This document shows, piece by piece, positions 29,407-37,760 of a stretch of DNA of 64,000 nt (positions within the stretch are counted from its first letter, which is position 1; every line of letters starts with the position of its first letter). The DNA comes from an uncultured Prevotella sp. (GTDB lineage: Bacteria; Bacteroidota; Bacteroidia; Bacteroidales; Bacteroidaceae). Below the pieces are notes generated by a model that was not told where the DNA came from, made no database searches, and saw nothing but the letters and a program-made list of their open reading frames with translations. Position numbers and translations under genes: made by a program. The stretch lies in contig CAKPST010000001.1 of the NCBI GenBank assembly GCA_934183355.1, forward strand, positions 1 through 64,000, written 5' to 3'.

Positions 29407-30048
29407 ATGAAGAATCTAAAATTGATTATCTGCACCATGCTCGCCGTGATAGCATTCGCATCGTGCAGCGACACAGAGACCTACGCCGACCAAAAGAAGA
29501 AGGAACGCTCGGCGATAAATAGATACATCGCCAATCAGAAGATTAATGTCATCTCTGAGTCGCAATTCAACGCACAGAACTGCACCACCGACACCACCAA
29601 AAACGAGTATGTACTCTTCGAGAGCTCGGGTGTGTATATGCAGATACAGCGCGAGGGATGTGGCGAAAAACTCAAGGACGGCGAGTCAGCCACAGTGCTA
29701 TGCCGTTTCAACGAATACAACCTTCTTGAGTCGGACTCCACCCTACAGTGCACCAACATCACCGCCTACACATGGTGTGTAGACAAGATGACAGTAAAGA
29801 ATACATCGGGTACATTCACAGCATCGTTCGACACATCGAGCAGCGTGATGTACAACACATACGGTTCGGCAGCAGTGCCAGCAGGATGGCTCGTGCCTCT
29901 GACATATATCAAGCTCGGACGCTACACATCAGCCGACAGCGAGATAGCCAAAGTGCGCATCATCGTGCCCCACACCAAGGGACAGGCATATGCCTCGCAG
30001 AATGTTTATCCCTGCATGTATGAAATAACATACCAGCGTGGCAAGTAA
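29407..30048 (+). CDS. DUF4827-like lipoprotein
   Basis: A 213-residue lipoprotein: signal peptide and lipobox (IAFASC, C20). The body begins KKKERSAINRYIANQKINVIS, a pattern shared by the DUF4827 family. Its layout (ETYADQKKKERSAIN, then DGESATVLCRFNEYNL and VPLTYIKLGRY) resembles a degenerate FKBP-type peptidyl-prolyl isomerase fold. Function not established. The start at 29407 is chosen because it gives a proper lipoprotein signal; the upstream ATG at 29329 adds an unlikely extension. A hairpin spans the stop codon. Confidence 0.7.
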   Translation: MKNLKLIICTMLAVIAFASCSDTETYADQKKKERSAINRYIANQKINVISESQFNAQNCTTDTTKNEYVLFESSGVYMQIQREGCGEKLKDGESATVLCRFNEYNLLESDSTLQCTNITAYTWCVDKMTVKNTSGTFTASFDTSSSVMYNTYGSAAVPAGWLVPLTYIKLGRYTSADSEIAKVRIIVPHTKGQAYASQNVYPCMYEITYQRGK

Positions 30049-30058
30049 AGCCACGCTG
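30034..30058 (+). terminator. Hairpin across the stop codon of the DUF4827 gene
   Basis: CAGCGTGGC (30034-30042) pairs with GCCACGCTG (30050-30058); the stop codon is in the loop. The T run is weak and offset, so partial read-through to glmM is possible. Confidence 0.6.
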
Positions 30059-30140
30059 ATGTGAACTTTTAATTTACACAGCCAAATTATACTAACAAAC
30101 ATAAAAGCAAGTCTAATTAAACTCAAAAACACTTTTTGTT

Positions 30141-31526
30141 ATGACTTTAATCAAATCAATTTCTGGTATCCGCGGTACCATCGGCGGACACACGGGTGAC
30201 ACTCTTAACCCGCTCGACATCGTAAAGTTCACAACAGCCTACGCTACATTCATGAAGCGCAACGCCAAGACCGAGGGACGCGGCAAAATCGTCGTAGGAC
30301 GCGACGCACGCATCTCTGGCGACATGGTGCGCAACATCGTATGCGGCACACTTATGGGTATGGGACTTGATGTCATCGACATCGACCTTGCCACCACTCC
30401 AACCACGGAGCTTGCCGTGCGCTGGACAGGCGCACTCGGAGGTATCATCATCACCGCAAGCCACAACCCACGCCAGTGGAACGCTCTGAAGTTGCTCAAC
30501 TCAGAGGGCGAATTCCTCACAAAGGAGAACGGTAACGAGGTGCTTGAAATTGCCGAGAAGGAAGATTTCGACTATGCCGATGTAGACAACCTCGGACACT
30601 ATACACGCGACAACTCTATGGATCAGCGCCACATCGAGAGTGTGCTCGACCTTAAGCTCGCTGACGTTGAGGCTATCAAGAATGCTAAGTTCAAGGTGTG
30701 TGTGGACGCTATCAACAGCGTTGGTGCTATCATTCTCCCGGGTCTGCTCAAGGCTCTTGGCGTAGAGTTCACCATACTCAATGATACTCCTAACGGCGAC
30801 TTCGCACACAATCCAGAGCCACTTGAGAAGAACCTCACTGGCATCATGGACGAGATGAAGACTGGCAAGTACGACCTCGGTATCGTAGTTGACCCGGACG
30901 TAGACCGTCTGGCATTCATCTGCGAGAACGGCAAGATGTTCGGCGAGGAGTATACACTCGTTAGTGTAGCCGACTATGTTCTCTCACACACACCGGGCAA
31001 CACCGTAAGCAACCTCTCTTCTACACGTGCTCTGCGCGACGTAACCGAGAAGCACGGTGGTGTTTACACAGCTTCTGCAGTGGGCGAGGTCAACGTAACT
31101 ACCAAGATGAAGGCTGAGAACGCCATTATCGGCGGCGAAGGCAATGGTGGTGTTATCTATCCGGAGAGCCACTACGGACGCGACGCCCTCGTAGGTATCG
31201 CCCTCTTCCTCTCTTCATTGGCTCACAAGAAGTGTACAGCAAGCGAGCTTCGCGCCACATTCCCAAGCTATCAGATTGCCAAGAACCGCATCGACCTCAC
31301 TCCTTCTACCGACATCGACGCTATTCTTGAGAAGGTGAAGGAAATGTTCAAGGACGAGAAGATTACCGATATCGACGGCGTTAAGATCGACTTCCCCGAC
31401 AAGTGGGTACACCTCCGCAAGTCTAACACCGAGCCTATCATCCGTGTATACAGCGAGGCTGCAACCATGGAAGAGGCTGACGCTCTGGGCAAGAAGCTCA
31501 TGCAGGTGGTTTACGACATGCAGTAA
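30141..31526 (+). CDS. glmM: Phosphoglucosamine mutase (alpha-D-phosphohexomutase family)
   Basis: A 461-residue enzyme that makes glucosamine-1-phosphate for UDP-GlcNAc, peptidoglycan and LPS. The phosphoserine is S107 in ITASHNPRQWNALKLL. The metal loop is DPDVDRLAFICENG, the sugar loop GEGNGGVIYP, and the phosphate-binding loop RKSNTEPIIRVYSEA. All four domains are complete. The glucosamine assignment follows the usual Bacteroidetes orthology; phosphomannomutase activity is the alternative. Strong terminator downstream. Confidence 0.88.
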   Translation: MTLIKSISGIRGTIGGHTGDTLNPLDIVKFTTAYATFMKRNAKTEGRGKIVVGRDARISGDMVRNIVCGTLMGMGLDVIDIDLATTPTTELAVRWTGALGGIIITASHNPRQWNALKLLNSEGEFLTKENGNEVLEIAEKEDFDYADVDNLGHYTRDNSMDQRHIESVLDLKLADVEAIKNAKFKVCVDAINSVGAIILPGLLKALGVEFTILNDTPNGDFAHNPEPLEKNLTGIMDEMKTGKYDLGIVVDPDVDRLAFICENGKMFGEEYTLVSVADYVLSHTPGNTVSNLSSTRALRDVTEKHGGVYTASAVGEVNVTTKMKAENAIIGGEGNGGVIYPESHYGRDALVGIALFLSSLAHKKCTASELRATFPSYQIAKNRIDLTPSTDIDAILEKVKEMFKDEKITDIDGVKIDFPDKWVHLRKSNTEPIIRVYSEAATMEEADALGKKLMQVVYDMQ

Positions 31527-31560
31527 TAGCCTGATATATAGTAATATATAAATAGATATA

Positions 31561-31594
31561 AAGGAAAAGTGGAATGCAATTTTCACTTTTCCTT
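31561..31594 (+). terminator. Rho-independent terminator of glmM
   Basis: AAGGAAAAGTG (31561-31571) pairs with CACTTTTCCTT (31584-31594), followed by TTTTT. Confidence 0.85.
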
Positions 31595-31749
31595 TTTTTT
31601 ATATATATACCTCATGAGGGGAATATATTTCTTAAAAGGGATAATGAAAAAATTATTTTGATGCCATGTATATAATAAAAAACATCAATCTGCGTTATGA
31701 TAATATAAGTGTAAACAAAACAAACAACCCTAAAAAAAGCAAGCAGCCT

Positions 31750-31878
31750 ATGAAAATATTTACCCCAGAAGAAATGAAGCCATCTGAAAAGACGCTAAAT
31801 ATAATTAGGCAGATAGCCTATACATATCGTGTGTCAAAACAAAGCGACGGCAAGGCATGCGCATATTGTCTGAACTGA
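31750..31878 (+). CDS. Small protein of 42 residues with a CxxC motif
   Basis: It begins MKIFTPEEMKPSEKTLNIIR and ends GKACAYCLN, a CAYC pair three residues from the C-terminus that might bind metal or form a disulfide. Gene-like features: a bounded frame between the glmM terminator and rpe, a basic/acidic helix-like middle, and no signal peptide. An in-frame upstream ATG at 31666 would add 28 low-complexity residues, which I think are leader sequence. I do not recognise a function. Confidence 0.55.
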   Translation: MKIFTPEEMKPSEKTLNIIRQIAYTYRVSKQSDGKACAYCLN

Positions 31879-31917
31879 TGTAAATAAATTAATCAATTTA
31901 TAAATTCAACAAACAAA

Positions 31918-32565
31918 ATGAAGACACTTGTATCCCCCTCGCTGTTGTCGGCAGACTTCCTCAATCTGAAGTCGGACATAGAAATGATTAACGACAGTGA
32001 GGCAGACTGGCTACACCTCGACATCATGGACGGAGTGTTCGTGCCGAACATCTCGTTTGGATTTCCTGTGATAAACGCTGTGGCAAAGGCTTGCCGCAAG
32101 CCACTCGATGTCCACCTGATGATTGTACACCCCGAAAACTACATCAAGCAGGTGGCTGCCACTGGAGCCATGATGATGAACGTGCACTACGAGGCATGCA
32201 CCCATCTGCACCGCACCATACAGGAGATACACGCTGCCGGCATGAAGGCTGGCGTGACACTCAATCCGTCTACACCCGTCTGCATGCTTGAGGACATCAT
32301 CTGCGACGTGGATATGGTGCTGCTAATGAGCGTAAACCCAGGATTCGGCGGACAGAGATTCATCCCCGAAATATTAGCCAAGACACGCCGCCTGCGCGAA
32401 TTGATAGAGCGCTCGGGCAGCCACGCCCTCATCCAGATAGACGGTGGCGTGAACGGCGAGACAGCTCCGCTGCTTGTAGAGGCTGGCGCCGACGTGCTCG
32501 TCAGCGGCAGTTATGTGTTCAAGGCTGCCGACCCAAAAGCCACAATACGCGGATTGAAACTCTAA
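31918..32565 (+). CDS. rpe: Ribulose-phosphate 3-epimerase
   Basis: A 215-residue TIM-barrel enzyme of the pentose phosphate pathway interconverting ribulose-5-phosphate and xylulose-5-phosphate. Family motifs: SPSLLSADFLNL at the start, LHLDIMDGVFVPNISFG with the catalytic aspartate, DVHLMIVHPENY, LMSVNPGFGGQRFIP and IQIDGGVNGETA with the second aspartate. Normal length. It follows the 42-residue gene by 39 bp; a shared terminator with the converging sigma gene lies at 32594-32625. Confidence 0.96.
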   Translation: MKTLVSPSLLSADFLNLKSDIEMINDSEADWLHLDIMDGVFVPNISFGFPVINAVAKACRKPLDVHLMIVHPENYIKQVAATGAMMMNVHYEACTHLHRTIQEIHAAGMKAGVTLNPSTPVCMLEDIICDVDMVLLMSVNPGFGGQRFIPEILAKTRRLRELIERSGSHALIQIDGGVNGETAPLLVEAGADVLVSGSYVFKAADPKATIRGLKL

Positions 32566-32593
32566 ACAAGCCCCAAAAGGCTCATAAACAAAC

Positions 32594-32625
32594 ATACGCT
32601 CGCCCCTAAACAAAGGCGAGCGTAT
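32594..32625. terminator. Bidirectional terminator between rpe and the second sigma gene
   Basis: ATACGCTCGCC (32594-32604) pairs with GGCGAGCGTAT (32615-32625), a 10-nt loop. The stem is GC-rich with AT flanks. Confidence 0.75.
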
Positions 32626-32636
32626 ATATATACGCA

Positions 32637-33233
32637 CTACGCAAGTTGCAGCATAATGCCGTTAGCCTTAGCCAATCGGCGCATATTGAGCAAGGCATAG
32701 CGCATACGTCCGAGCGCAGTGTTGATGCTAACACTCGTTGTGTCGGCTATTTCCTTGAACGACAAGTCTTGATAGAAGCGCATATACACCACCTCGCGCT
32801 GCGATGGAGGCAGAGCGTCGAGCAAACGACGCACATCGCTCATCACCTGCGAGTTGACCCAATGGCTCTCTGCACTGCCCACATGTAGCTCGCTGCCCGA
32901 CAAGTTAGACAGGTCGTTGTTGTTGGGAGCCACCACAGTCTGCTGAGCAGTATGATCGCGATACCAGTCCATTATTGCATTGTGTGCGATGCGCATAATC
33001 CATGCACCGAACTTGCCGCTTGCCGTATAGCGTCCCTCCTGCAGACGTGTTATCACCTTCACAAAAGTCTCCTGGAAGATGTCGTCTGCAGTCTCGCGGT
33101 CGTGTACGATAAACAGTATATAGGAGAATAGCTTCGTCTGGTTGCGTTGCAGCAACAAGTCGAAGGCACGATTATTTCCCCCGGCATATGATAAGGCCAA
33201 CTCTTCGTCGGTCATATCTTGAAGATTTTTCAT
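32637..33233 (-). CDS. RNA polymerase sigma-70 factor, ECF type
   Basis: A 198-residue sigma factor. Region 2: LFSYILFIVHDRETADDIFQETFVKVITRL and FGAWIMRIAHNAIMDWYRD. Region 4: PPSQREVVYMRFYQDLSFKEIADTTSVSINTALGRMRYAL. A serine/asparagine-rich linker (about 100-125) joins the two. It stands alone, with no anti-sigma gene beside it, and differs from the other ECF factor at 20.2 kb. It has its own full-consensus promoter and a leader of about 100 nt. Confidence 0.92.
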   Translation of the reverse strand: MKNLQDMTDEELALSYAGGNNRAFDLLLQRNQTKLFSYILFIVHDRETADDIFQETFVKVITRLQEGRYTASGKFGAWIMRIAHNAIMDWYRDHTAQQTVVAPNNNDLSNLSGSELHVGSAESHWVNSQVMSDVRRLLDALPPSQREVVYMRFYQDLSFKEIADTTSVSINTALGRMRYALLNMRRLAKANGIMLQLA

Positions 33234-33339
33234 TTTCTTAATTCTTTGTTTTGTTAAGTAAATGTGCTTCGATAGGCAATCGGGGTTTTTAAAAATGTTA
33301 CAGTATTACGTTATAAATTGTTTTGTTAAAAGAACAGCA

Positions 33340-33371
33340 CAAAGGTAAACTATTTTAACGAAACGACCAAA
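33340..33371 (-). promoter_or_regulatory. Promoter of the second ECF sigma gene
   Basis: Minus strand: -33 TTTG (33368-33371), 20-bp spacer, -7 TACCTTTG (33340-33347). Confidence 0.7.
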
Positions 33372-33530
33372 TAAAAATACAAAAAAAGAGGTTGGTGCAG
33401 GATGCTACCAACCTCATAAAAGTGATTTCGTTAAAAATCGAAATCTAAAAATGATACCGCAAATATATAGCTTTATTCCGAACAAAGCAAATATTTCAGG
33501 TTAAAAAGCTGATTATTTAACAAATTAAGC

Positions 33531-33538
33531 TAATTTTG
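33531..33538 (+). promoter_or_regulatory. -7 box of the 127-residue protein gene
   Basis: TAATTTTG followed by CACC, leader about 38 nt. No -33 TTTG. Confidence 0.5.
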
Positions 33539-33582
33539 CACCTTGTTAAGCATTAGATAATGTATTTATATTAAAAAAACAT

Positions 33583-33966
33583 ATGGGTAGAAACAAATAT
33601 TCGAATGGCGAAATCAACGCCATTGCCAAGCTCTTGCGACTGAAAAATGCCACCAACCGAGCCAAACAAAAGGAGATACGCCACAAGTTGCGCGTCGACT
33701 ACGAGTTTAATATCTCCGACTTCAATGAGCCGGGACGTGCTTTCGGCGAGCAAGAACTCTACGACGCCATCCATCGCGGTGCCATCGTGATACTCGACGA
33801 CCAGACCATCGCCGACATGAAGGCTAAACGTGCTCGCGACCGTGAACGCGACGAGGCTGCACGTCAGCAGGAGGCTGTGGCTGCCGGAGAGCAGACCGAC
33901 TGGAAAGAGGCTATGAAACAGTGGGAAGACTGGGAAGCACAGGAAATGTCGAAACTCGAAAAATAA
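33583..33966 (+). CDS. Conserved-looking protein of unknown function, 127 residues
   Basis: A soluble, highly charged protein starting MGRNKYSNGEINAIAKLLRL. The middle (LRVDYEFNISDFNEPGRAFG) looks like a compact alpha/beta domain, and the last 50 residues (from KAKRARDRERDEAARQQ) are a predicted coiled helix rich in Arg, Glu and Gln, ending in Trp-rich ASP/GLU sequence. No signal peptide or membrane segment. The basic N-terminal half could bind nucleic acid, but that is only a guess. Own promoter and terminator. I do not recognise a named family. Confidence 0.75.
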   Translation: MGRNKYSNGEINAIAKLLRLKNATNRAKQKEIRHKLRVDYEFNISDFNEPGRAFGEQELYDAIHRGAIVILDDQTIADMKAKRARDRERDEAARQQEAVAAGEQTDWKEAMKQWEDWEAQEMSKLEK

Positions 33967-33968
33967 CG

Positions 33969-34006
33969 GATTTCTTGCCGTGCCTCGACGGCACGGCACA
34001 GAAATC
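33969..34006 (+). terminator. Terminator of the 127-residue protein gene
   Basis: Inner stem TGCCGTGCC/GGCACGGCA (33976-33984, 33990-33998); outer arms GATTTCT/AGAAATC extend it with one bulged base. Confidence 0.7.
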
Positions 34007-34048
34007 AAGTTGTAACAAATATTTAACCTAATTTTTAAGCCTACAAAC

Positions 34049-34079
34049 TTTGTTGGTATATAATAATTGTATAACTTTG
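34049..34079 (+). promoter_or_regulatory. Promoter of the 415-residue secreted protein
   Basis: -33 TTTG (34049-34052), 19-bp spacer, -7 TAACTTTG (34072-34079). Leader about 50 nt. Confidence 0.8.
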
Positions 34080-34136
34080 CATTAGTTATAAAAACATTTA
34101 CTAAACAACATTTTAAACTCTTTAAATAAAACTATT

Positions 34137-35384
34137 ATGATTAAAACTTTACGCTTTTCATTAGTTGCGCTGTTGGCTATGGTTGCCAATATTACATTCG
34201 CGCAGACTACTATCGACTTCACAAAACAAGAAGCAAAGTTGATTGACAAGGTAGGCTACACACTGACTGTTTCTGGCTACACATTTAAGGCAGATAAGGC
34301 AGGTGGTAAAACTGTACCTACTCAGAATACGAACTCAAAGGACCTTCGCAATTATGCCAAGAACACACTGACTATCAGTGGTGCCGAAATGAAGACAATC
34401 GTGTTCAACATGTCAGCAGCAGGCAAGAGACAGTGGGCTGATGTAACATCTACTGTTGGTGAGGTTACTATTGACAAGACTAACGGCAAGACTTACTGGA
34501 GCAATCCTGCTGGCTGCACAGAGGTGACATTTACTGTTGGTGATGATAATACTTATGGTACAAGCACTGATAAGACCTCTGGTCAGTTCGACCTTTCTTC
34601 AGTTGTTATGAATGGTGAAATCGGTAGTGGTGAGCCTGGTGGTAGCGAAAAGCCAGAGCCTCCTACTGTAGAGACTGTAGATAACATTGCTGCTTTCAAG
34701 GCTCTCGCTAATAACAAGACAGCTGTGTTGACTCTCAAGGATGCTATCGTTCTGTTCAAGAATGAATATACAACTAAGAGTGGTGCTACAAACATTGAGT
34801 ACTATGTTCGCGACGCTTCTGGCTCTATCATGTTCTACAACACCGATCTAGAGATTGCTGAGGGTGACGTGCTCAACGGAACTGTTGAGGGAACATATAA
34901 GGAATACAACAATATGCCTGAGTTAGTGAAGAGTGCCAACACTTCTTTGGAGAAGGTTACTAAGAGCAATGGCACTGTTACAGCAAAGGACGTTACTGTT
35001 GCTGACCTCACTGACAACACTTACCTCTGCGACCTTGTATACGTAAAGGGTGCTATCATAGCTGAGAAGGATGGCGAATACACCAACTACTTCATCACAG
35101 CCGACGACGAGAAGGTAATGGTATACGACAAGTTCAAGAAGGGTGTTACAATTCCTACTGACGGTGCTGAGTACTTCGTTAAGGGTATCTTCGTAACAGG
35201 CAAGATTGGTGGCAAGGTTGTTTACGAACTCGCTCCTCTCGCTATCACTTCTACCACTGGCATCAACAACATCACTGTAGCTCCTAACGCTCAGAACGAC
35301 GTTATCTACAACGTAGCTGGTCAGCGTGTAGGCAAGGACTACAAGGGTCTTGTTATCATCAACGGCAAGAAGGTGATTAAGTAA
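34137..35384 (+). CDS. Secreted protein with OB-fold-like region and T9SS-type tail
   Basis: A 415-residue exported protein. Signal peptide to about residue 22 (ANITFAQ). Residues about 23-165 form a beta-rich domain (TIDFTKQEAKLIDKVGYTLTV start). A Gly/Pro/Glu linker near 165-180 (SGEPGGSEKPEPP) leads to an OB-fold-like domain (about 182-370), recognisable by paired strands such as IEYYVRDASGSIMFYNTDLEIAEGDVLNGTV. The end (VIYNVAGQRVGKDYKGLVIINGKKVIK region) resembles Prevotella C-terminal sorting tails. Ligand unknown. Single gene with strong promoter and terminator, so probably well expressed. Confidence 0.8.
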   Translation: MIKTLRFSLVALLAMVANITFAQTTIDFTKQEAKLIDKVGYTLTVSGYTFKADKAGGKTVPTQNTNSKDLRNYAKNTLTISGAEMKTIVFNMSAAGKRQWADVTSTVGEVTIDKTNGKTYWSNPAGCTEVTFTVGDDNTYGTSTDKTSGQFDLSSVVMNGEIGSGEPGGSEKPEPPTVETVDNIAAFKALANNKTAVLTLKDAIVLFKNEYTTKSGATNIEYYVRDASGSIMFYNTDLEIAEGDVLNGTVEGTYKEYNNMPELVKSANTSLEKVTKSNGTVTAKDVTVADLTDNTYLCDLVYVKGAIIAEKDGEYTNYFITADDEKVMVYDKFKKGVTIPTDGAEYFVKGIFVTGKIGGKVVYELAPLAITSTTGINNITVAPNAQNDVIYNVAGQRVGKDYKGLVIINGKKVIK

Positions 35385-35438
35385 TGTCAAAACTCTAAGC
35401 AAACACTATTCGGCAACAACGAATAATGCAATAATATT

Positions 35439-35462
35439 AGCCGTGGCAGAGATGCCACGGCT
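35439..35462 (+). terminator. Rho-independent terminator of the 415-residue gene
   Basis: AGCCGTGGCA (35439-35448) pairs with TGCCACGGCT (35453-35462), loop GAGA, followed by TTTTT. Confidence 0.9.
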
Positions 35463-35527
35463 TTTTTAATATAAAAGTTTTTTTTCACCAACTAAACTTA
35501 TATATACAACTCATTAGATATTATACA

Positions 35528-37534
35528 TTATGCTTTGAAGTCAACACGATATGTGCATCCGTTACGCCAGTTGCTACATCCGTATGCCGTCTTGCCTTTG
35601 ATGATAGTTCCCTTGCCACAGACGGGGCAAACGGTGCCGATGATAGAGTCGTCTGACTGTGTAGCCTTCTTGGGTGCAGCCTTTCGCTTAGTCTTCTTCT
35701 TGAGGTCGTCGTCGGTGAGAGTCGTAATGCGTCGGTTGGAGTTGTCGCGCAGCACGTCGTTGACTATTTCCGTCACCTGTTGCTTCAGTCCGTTGATAAA
35801 GTCGGCAGCGTCGTCCTTTTTGTGTTCGATGTCGCGTAGGCGTTTCTCCCAGATGCCCGTCAGCTCACAACTCTTGAGCAGTTCCTCGTGAATGATGTCA
35901 ATGAGTTCGATGCCTGTAGCCGTGGCAACAAGATTCTTGCGCTCGCGGCGTATGTAGTGGCGCTTGAATAGAGTCTCTATTATGCTGGCTCGCGACGACG
36001 GGCGACCGATGCCGTTCTCCTTGAGTGCGGCACGCAGCGTCTCGTCCTCTACAAACTTACCAGCAGTCTCCATAGCACGCAGCAGAGTAGCCTCGGTGTA
36101 GAACTTGGGAGGAGTGGTCCATTTCTCGGATAGAGTGGGGGTGTGAGGTCCACTCTCGCCCTTTACAAAGGTGGGCAGCGTGCGTTCCTCGTCGCCACGT
36201 CGCTCGTCGTCGTCAGCATTGGGCGCAGAGCCAGACTGCTGTTGAGGCTGTGCATAGACGTCGCGCCATCCCGGAGAGATAATCTCCTTGCCCGTCACCT
36301 TAAACTCTACATCCTCCACCTTGCCCAATACGGTGGTGGTGGAATACTTGCAGTCGGGATAGAACACGGCTATGAATCGGCGTGCAATGAGGTCGTAGAC
36401 ATTGCGCTCCATGTCCGTCAGACTTGTGGCAGGCACACCAGTGGGGATGATGGCGTGGTGGTCGGTCACCTTCGACGTGTCGAATACACGCTTCGACTTA
36501 GGCAGTTTCTTGCCCAAGAGTGGTTGCATCAGCGCCTCATATTGCTTGCTGATGCCCGAGAGTATGGACGGACACTTGGGATAGATGTCGTCGCTGAGAA
36601 ACTGGGTGTCAACACGTGGATATGTGGTGAGCTTGCGCTCGTAGAGTGTCTGTATTAGTTTGAGGGTGGTGTCGGCGCTGTATGAGAACTTCTTGTTACA
36701 CTCCACCTGTAGCGACGTGAGGTCGAAGAGTCGCGGTGCAAACTCCGTTCCGTTCTTTTTCGACACATCGGTGACAGTGAATGGTTTGTCGGCGATGGTG
36801 GCAAAAGTAGCCTCGCCCTCCTCCTTGGTGGTGAACTTGCCCTTGGTGGCAGTGAATGTAGTGTCGCGATAGACAGTGGCGAGCACCCAATATGGCTCAG
36901 GCTCGAAGTTGTCGATTTCCTTTTGGCGGTTGACAATGAGCGCAAGTGTAGGAGTTTGCACACGTCCTATGGACAACACCTGGCGGTTTTGTCCATACTT
37001 CAGAGTGTAGAGTCGTGTGGCGTTCATGCCGAGCAGCCAGTCGCCTATGGCACGGCTCAGTCCGGCAATGTACAGCGGCTGATACTCGCTCTGGTCCTTG
37101 AGCGCAGCAAATCCCTCGCGTATAGCCTCGTCGGTCATCGACGAAATCCACAGACGCTTCACAGGACACTTGGCACCCGCCTTCTGCATCACCCATCGCT
37201 GTATCAGTTCGCCCTCCTGTCCGGCGTCACCGCAGTTGATGATGCCGTCGGCAGCCTGCATTAGTCGCTCGATGATGGCAAACTGGCGTTTGATGCCGTC
37301 GTCGTCGATGAGCTTGATGCCAAAGCGTGGCGGAATCATCGGCAGCGCCGACAGGCTCCAGTGCTTCCACATGTCGGTGTAGTCGTTGGGCTCCTTGAGC
37401 GTACATAGGTGACCAAAGGTCCACGTCACCTGGTAGCCATTGCCCTCCATATATCCCTGATGTGAGTTTGTTGCGCCCAGAATGCGGGCTATATCCTTGG
37501 CAACACTTGGTTTCTCGGCTATGCAGACTATCAT
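35528..37534 (-). CDS. topB: DNA topoisomerase III (type IA)
   Basis: A 668-residue type IA topoisomerase that relaxes and decatenates DNA. The Toprim domain starts at the N-terminus (CIAEKPSVAKDIARILGA) and carries NCGDAGQEGELI. The catalytic tyrosine lies in the segment RKLTTYPRVDTQFLSDD near residue 310. The C-terminal end is a short zinc-ribbon-like element (CPVCGKGTIIKGKTAYGC, later cysteine in WRNGC). Length and order fit the TopB family. Toprim-only primases are ruled out by the later domains. Single gene, divergent from pepT. Confidence 0.93.
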   Translation of the reverse strand: MIVCIAEKPSVAKDIARILGATNSHQGYMEGNGYQVTWTFGHLCTLKEPNDYTDMWKHWSLSALPMIPPRFGIKLIDDDGIKRQFAIIERLMQAADGIINCGDAGQEGELIQRWVMQKAGAKCPVKRLWISSMTDEAIREGFAALKDQSEYQPLYIAGLSRAIGDWLLGMNATRLYTLKYGQNRQVLSIGRVQTPTLALIVNRQKEIDNFEPEPYWVLATVYRDTTFTATKGKFTTKEEGEATFATIADKPFTVTDVSKKNGTEFAPRLFDLTSLQVECNKKFSYSADTTLKLIQTLYERKLTTYPRVDTQFLSDDIYPKCPSILSGISKQYEALMQPLLGKKLPKSKRVFDTSKVTDHHAIIPTGVPATSLTDMERNVYDLIARRFIAVFYPDCKYSTTTVLGKVEDVEFKVTGKEIISPGWRDVYAQPQQQSGSAPNADDDERRGDEERTLPTFVKGESGPHTPTLSEKWTTPPKFYTEATLLRAMETAGKFVEDETLRAALKENGIGRPSSRASIIETLFKRHYIRRERKNLVATATGIELIDIIHEELLKSCELTGIWEKRLRDIEHKKDDAADFINGLKQQVTEIVNDVLRDNSNRRITTLTDDDLKKKTKRKAAPKKATQSDDSIIGTVCPVCGKGTIIKGKTAYGCSNWRNGCTYRVDFKA

Positions 37535-37595
37535 TCTTTTATTTACTCCTATTATTTATCTATTGTGAATACAATATTCAGTTGAAAAAACGATG

Positions 37596-37603
37596 CAAAG
37601 TTA
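37596..37603 (-). promoter_or_regulatory. -7 box of topB
   Basis: Minus-strand TAACTTTG followed by CAT. Leader about 55 nt. No good -33 box. Confidence 0.5.
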
Positions 37604-37689
37604 CTTATTATTTCGCGATAACAGAAATATATTAGCGTTCATTTTGTTTGTCCCAATACTTCATTGCACTACATAAGTGGCTCAGATTA

Positions 37690-37721
37690 TTTGTTGATTA
37701 ATTATATTTTTTGTAATTTTG
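37690..37721 (+). promoter_or_regulatory. Promoter of pepT
   Basis: -33 TTTG (37690-37693), 20-bp spacer, -7 TAATTTTG (37714-37721). It overlaps an upstream in-frame ATG at 37719, so the ATG at 37761 must be the start. Confidence 0.75.
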
Positions 37722-37760
37722 CAATATTGCATCAACAATATAACTAAAGACATAAGAAAC

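Larger units (their letters stand above)
33234..33582. other. Intergenic region between divergent genes (sigma factor and 127-residue protein)
   Basis: 349 bp, AT-rich, holding the minus-strand sigma promoter (33340-33371) and the plus-strand -7 box (33531-33538). No gene seen in between. Confidence 0.6.

Noticed and set aside
36143-36658. 171-codon frame opposite topB
   Set aside because: Antisense shadow of a conserved topoisomerase; no start signal or promoter.
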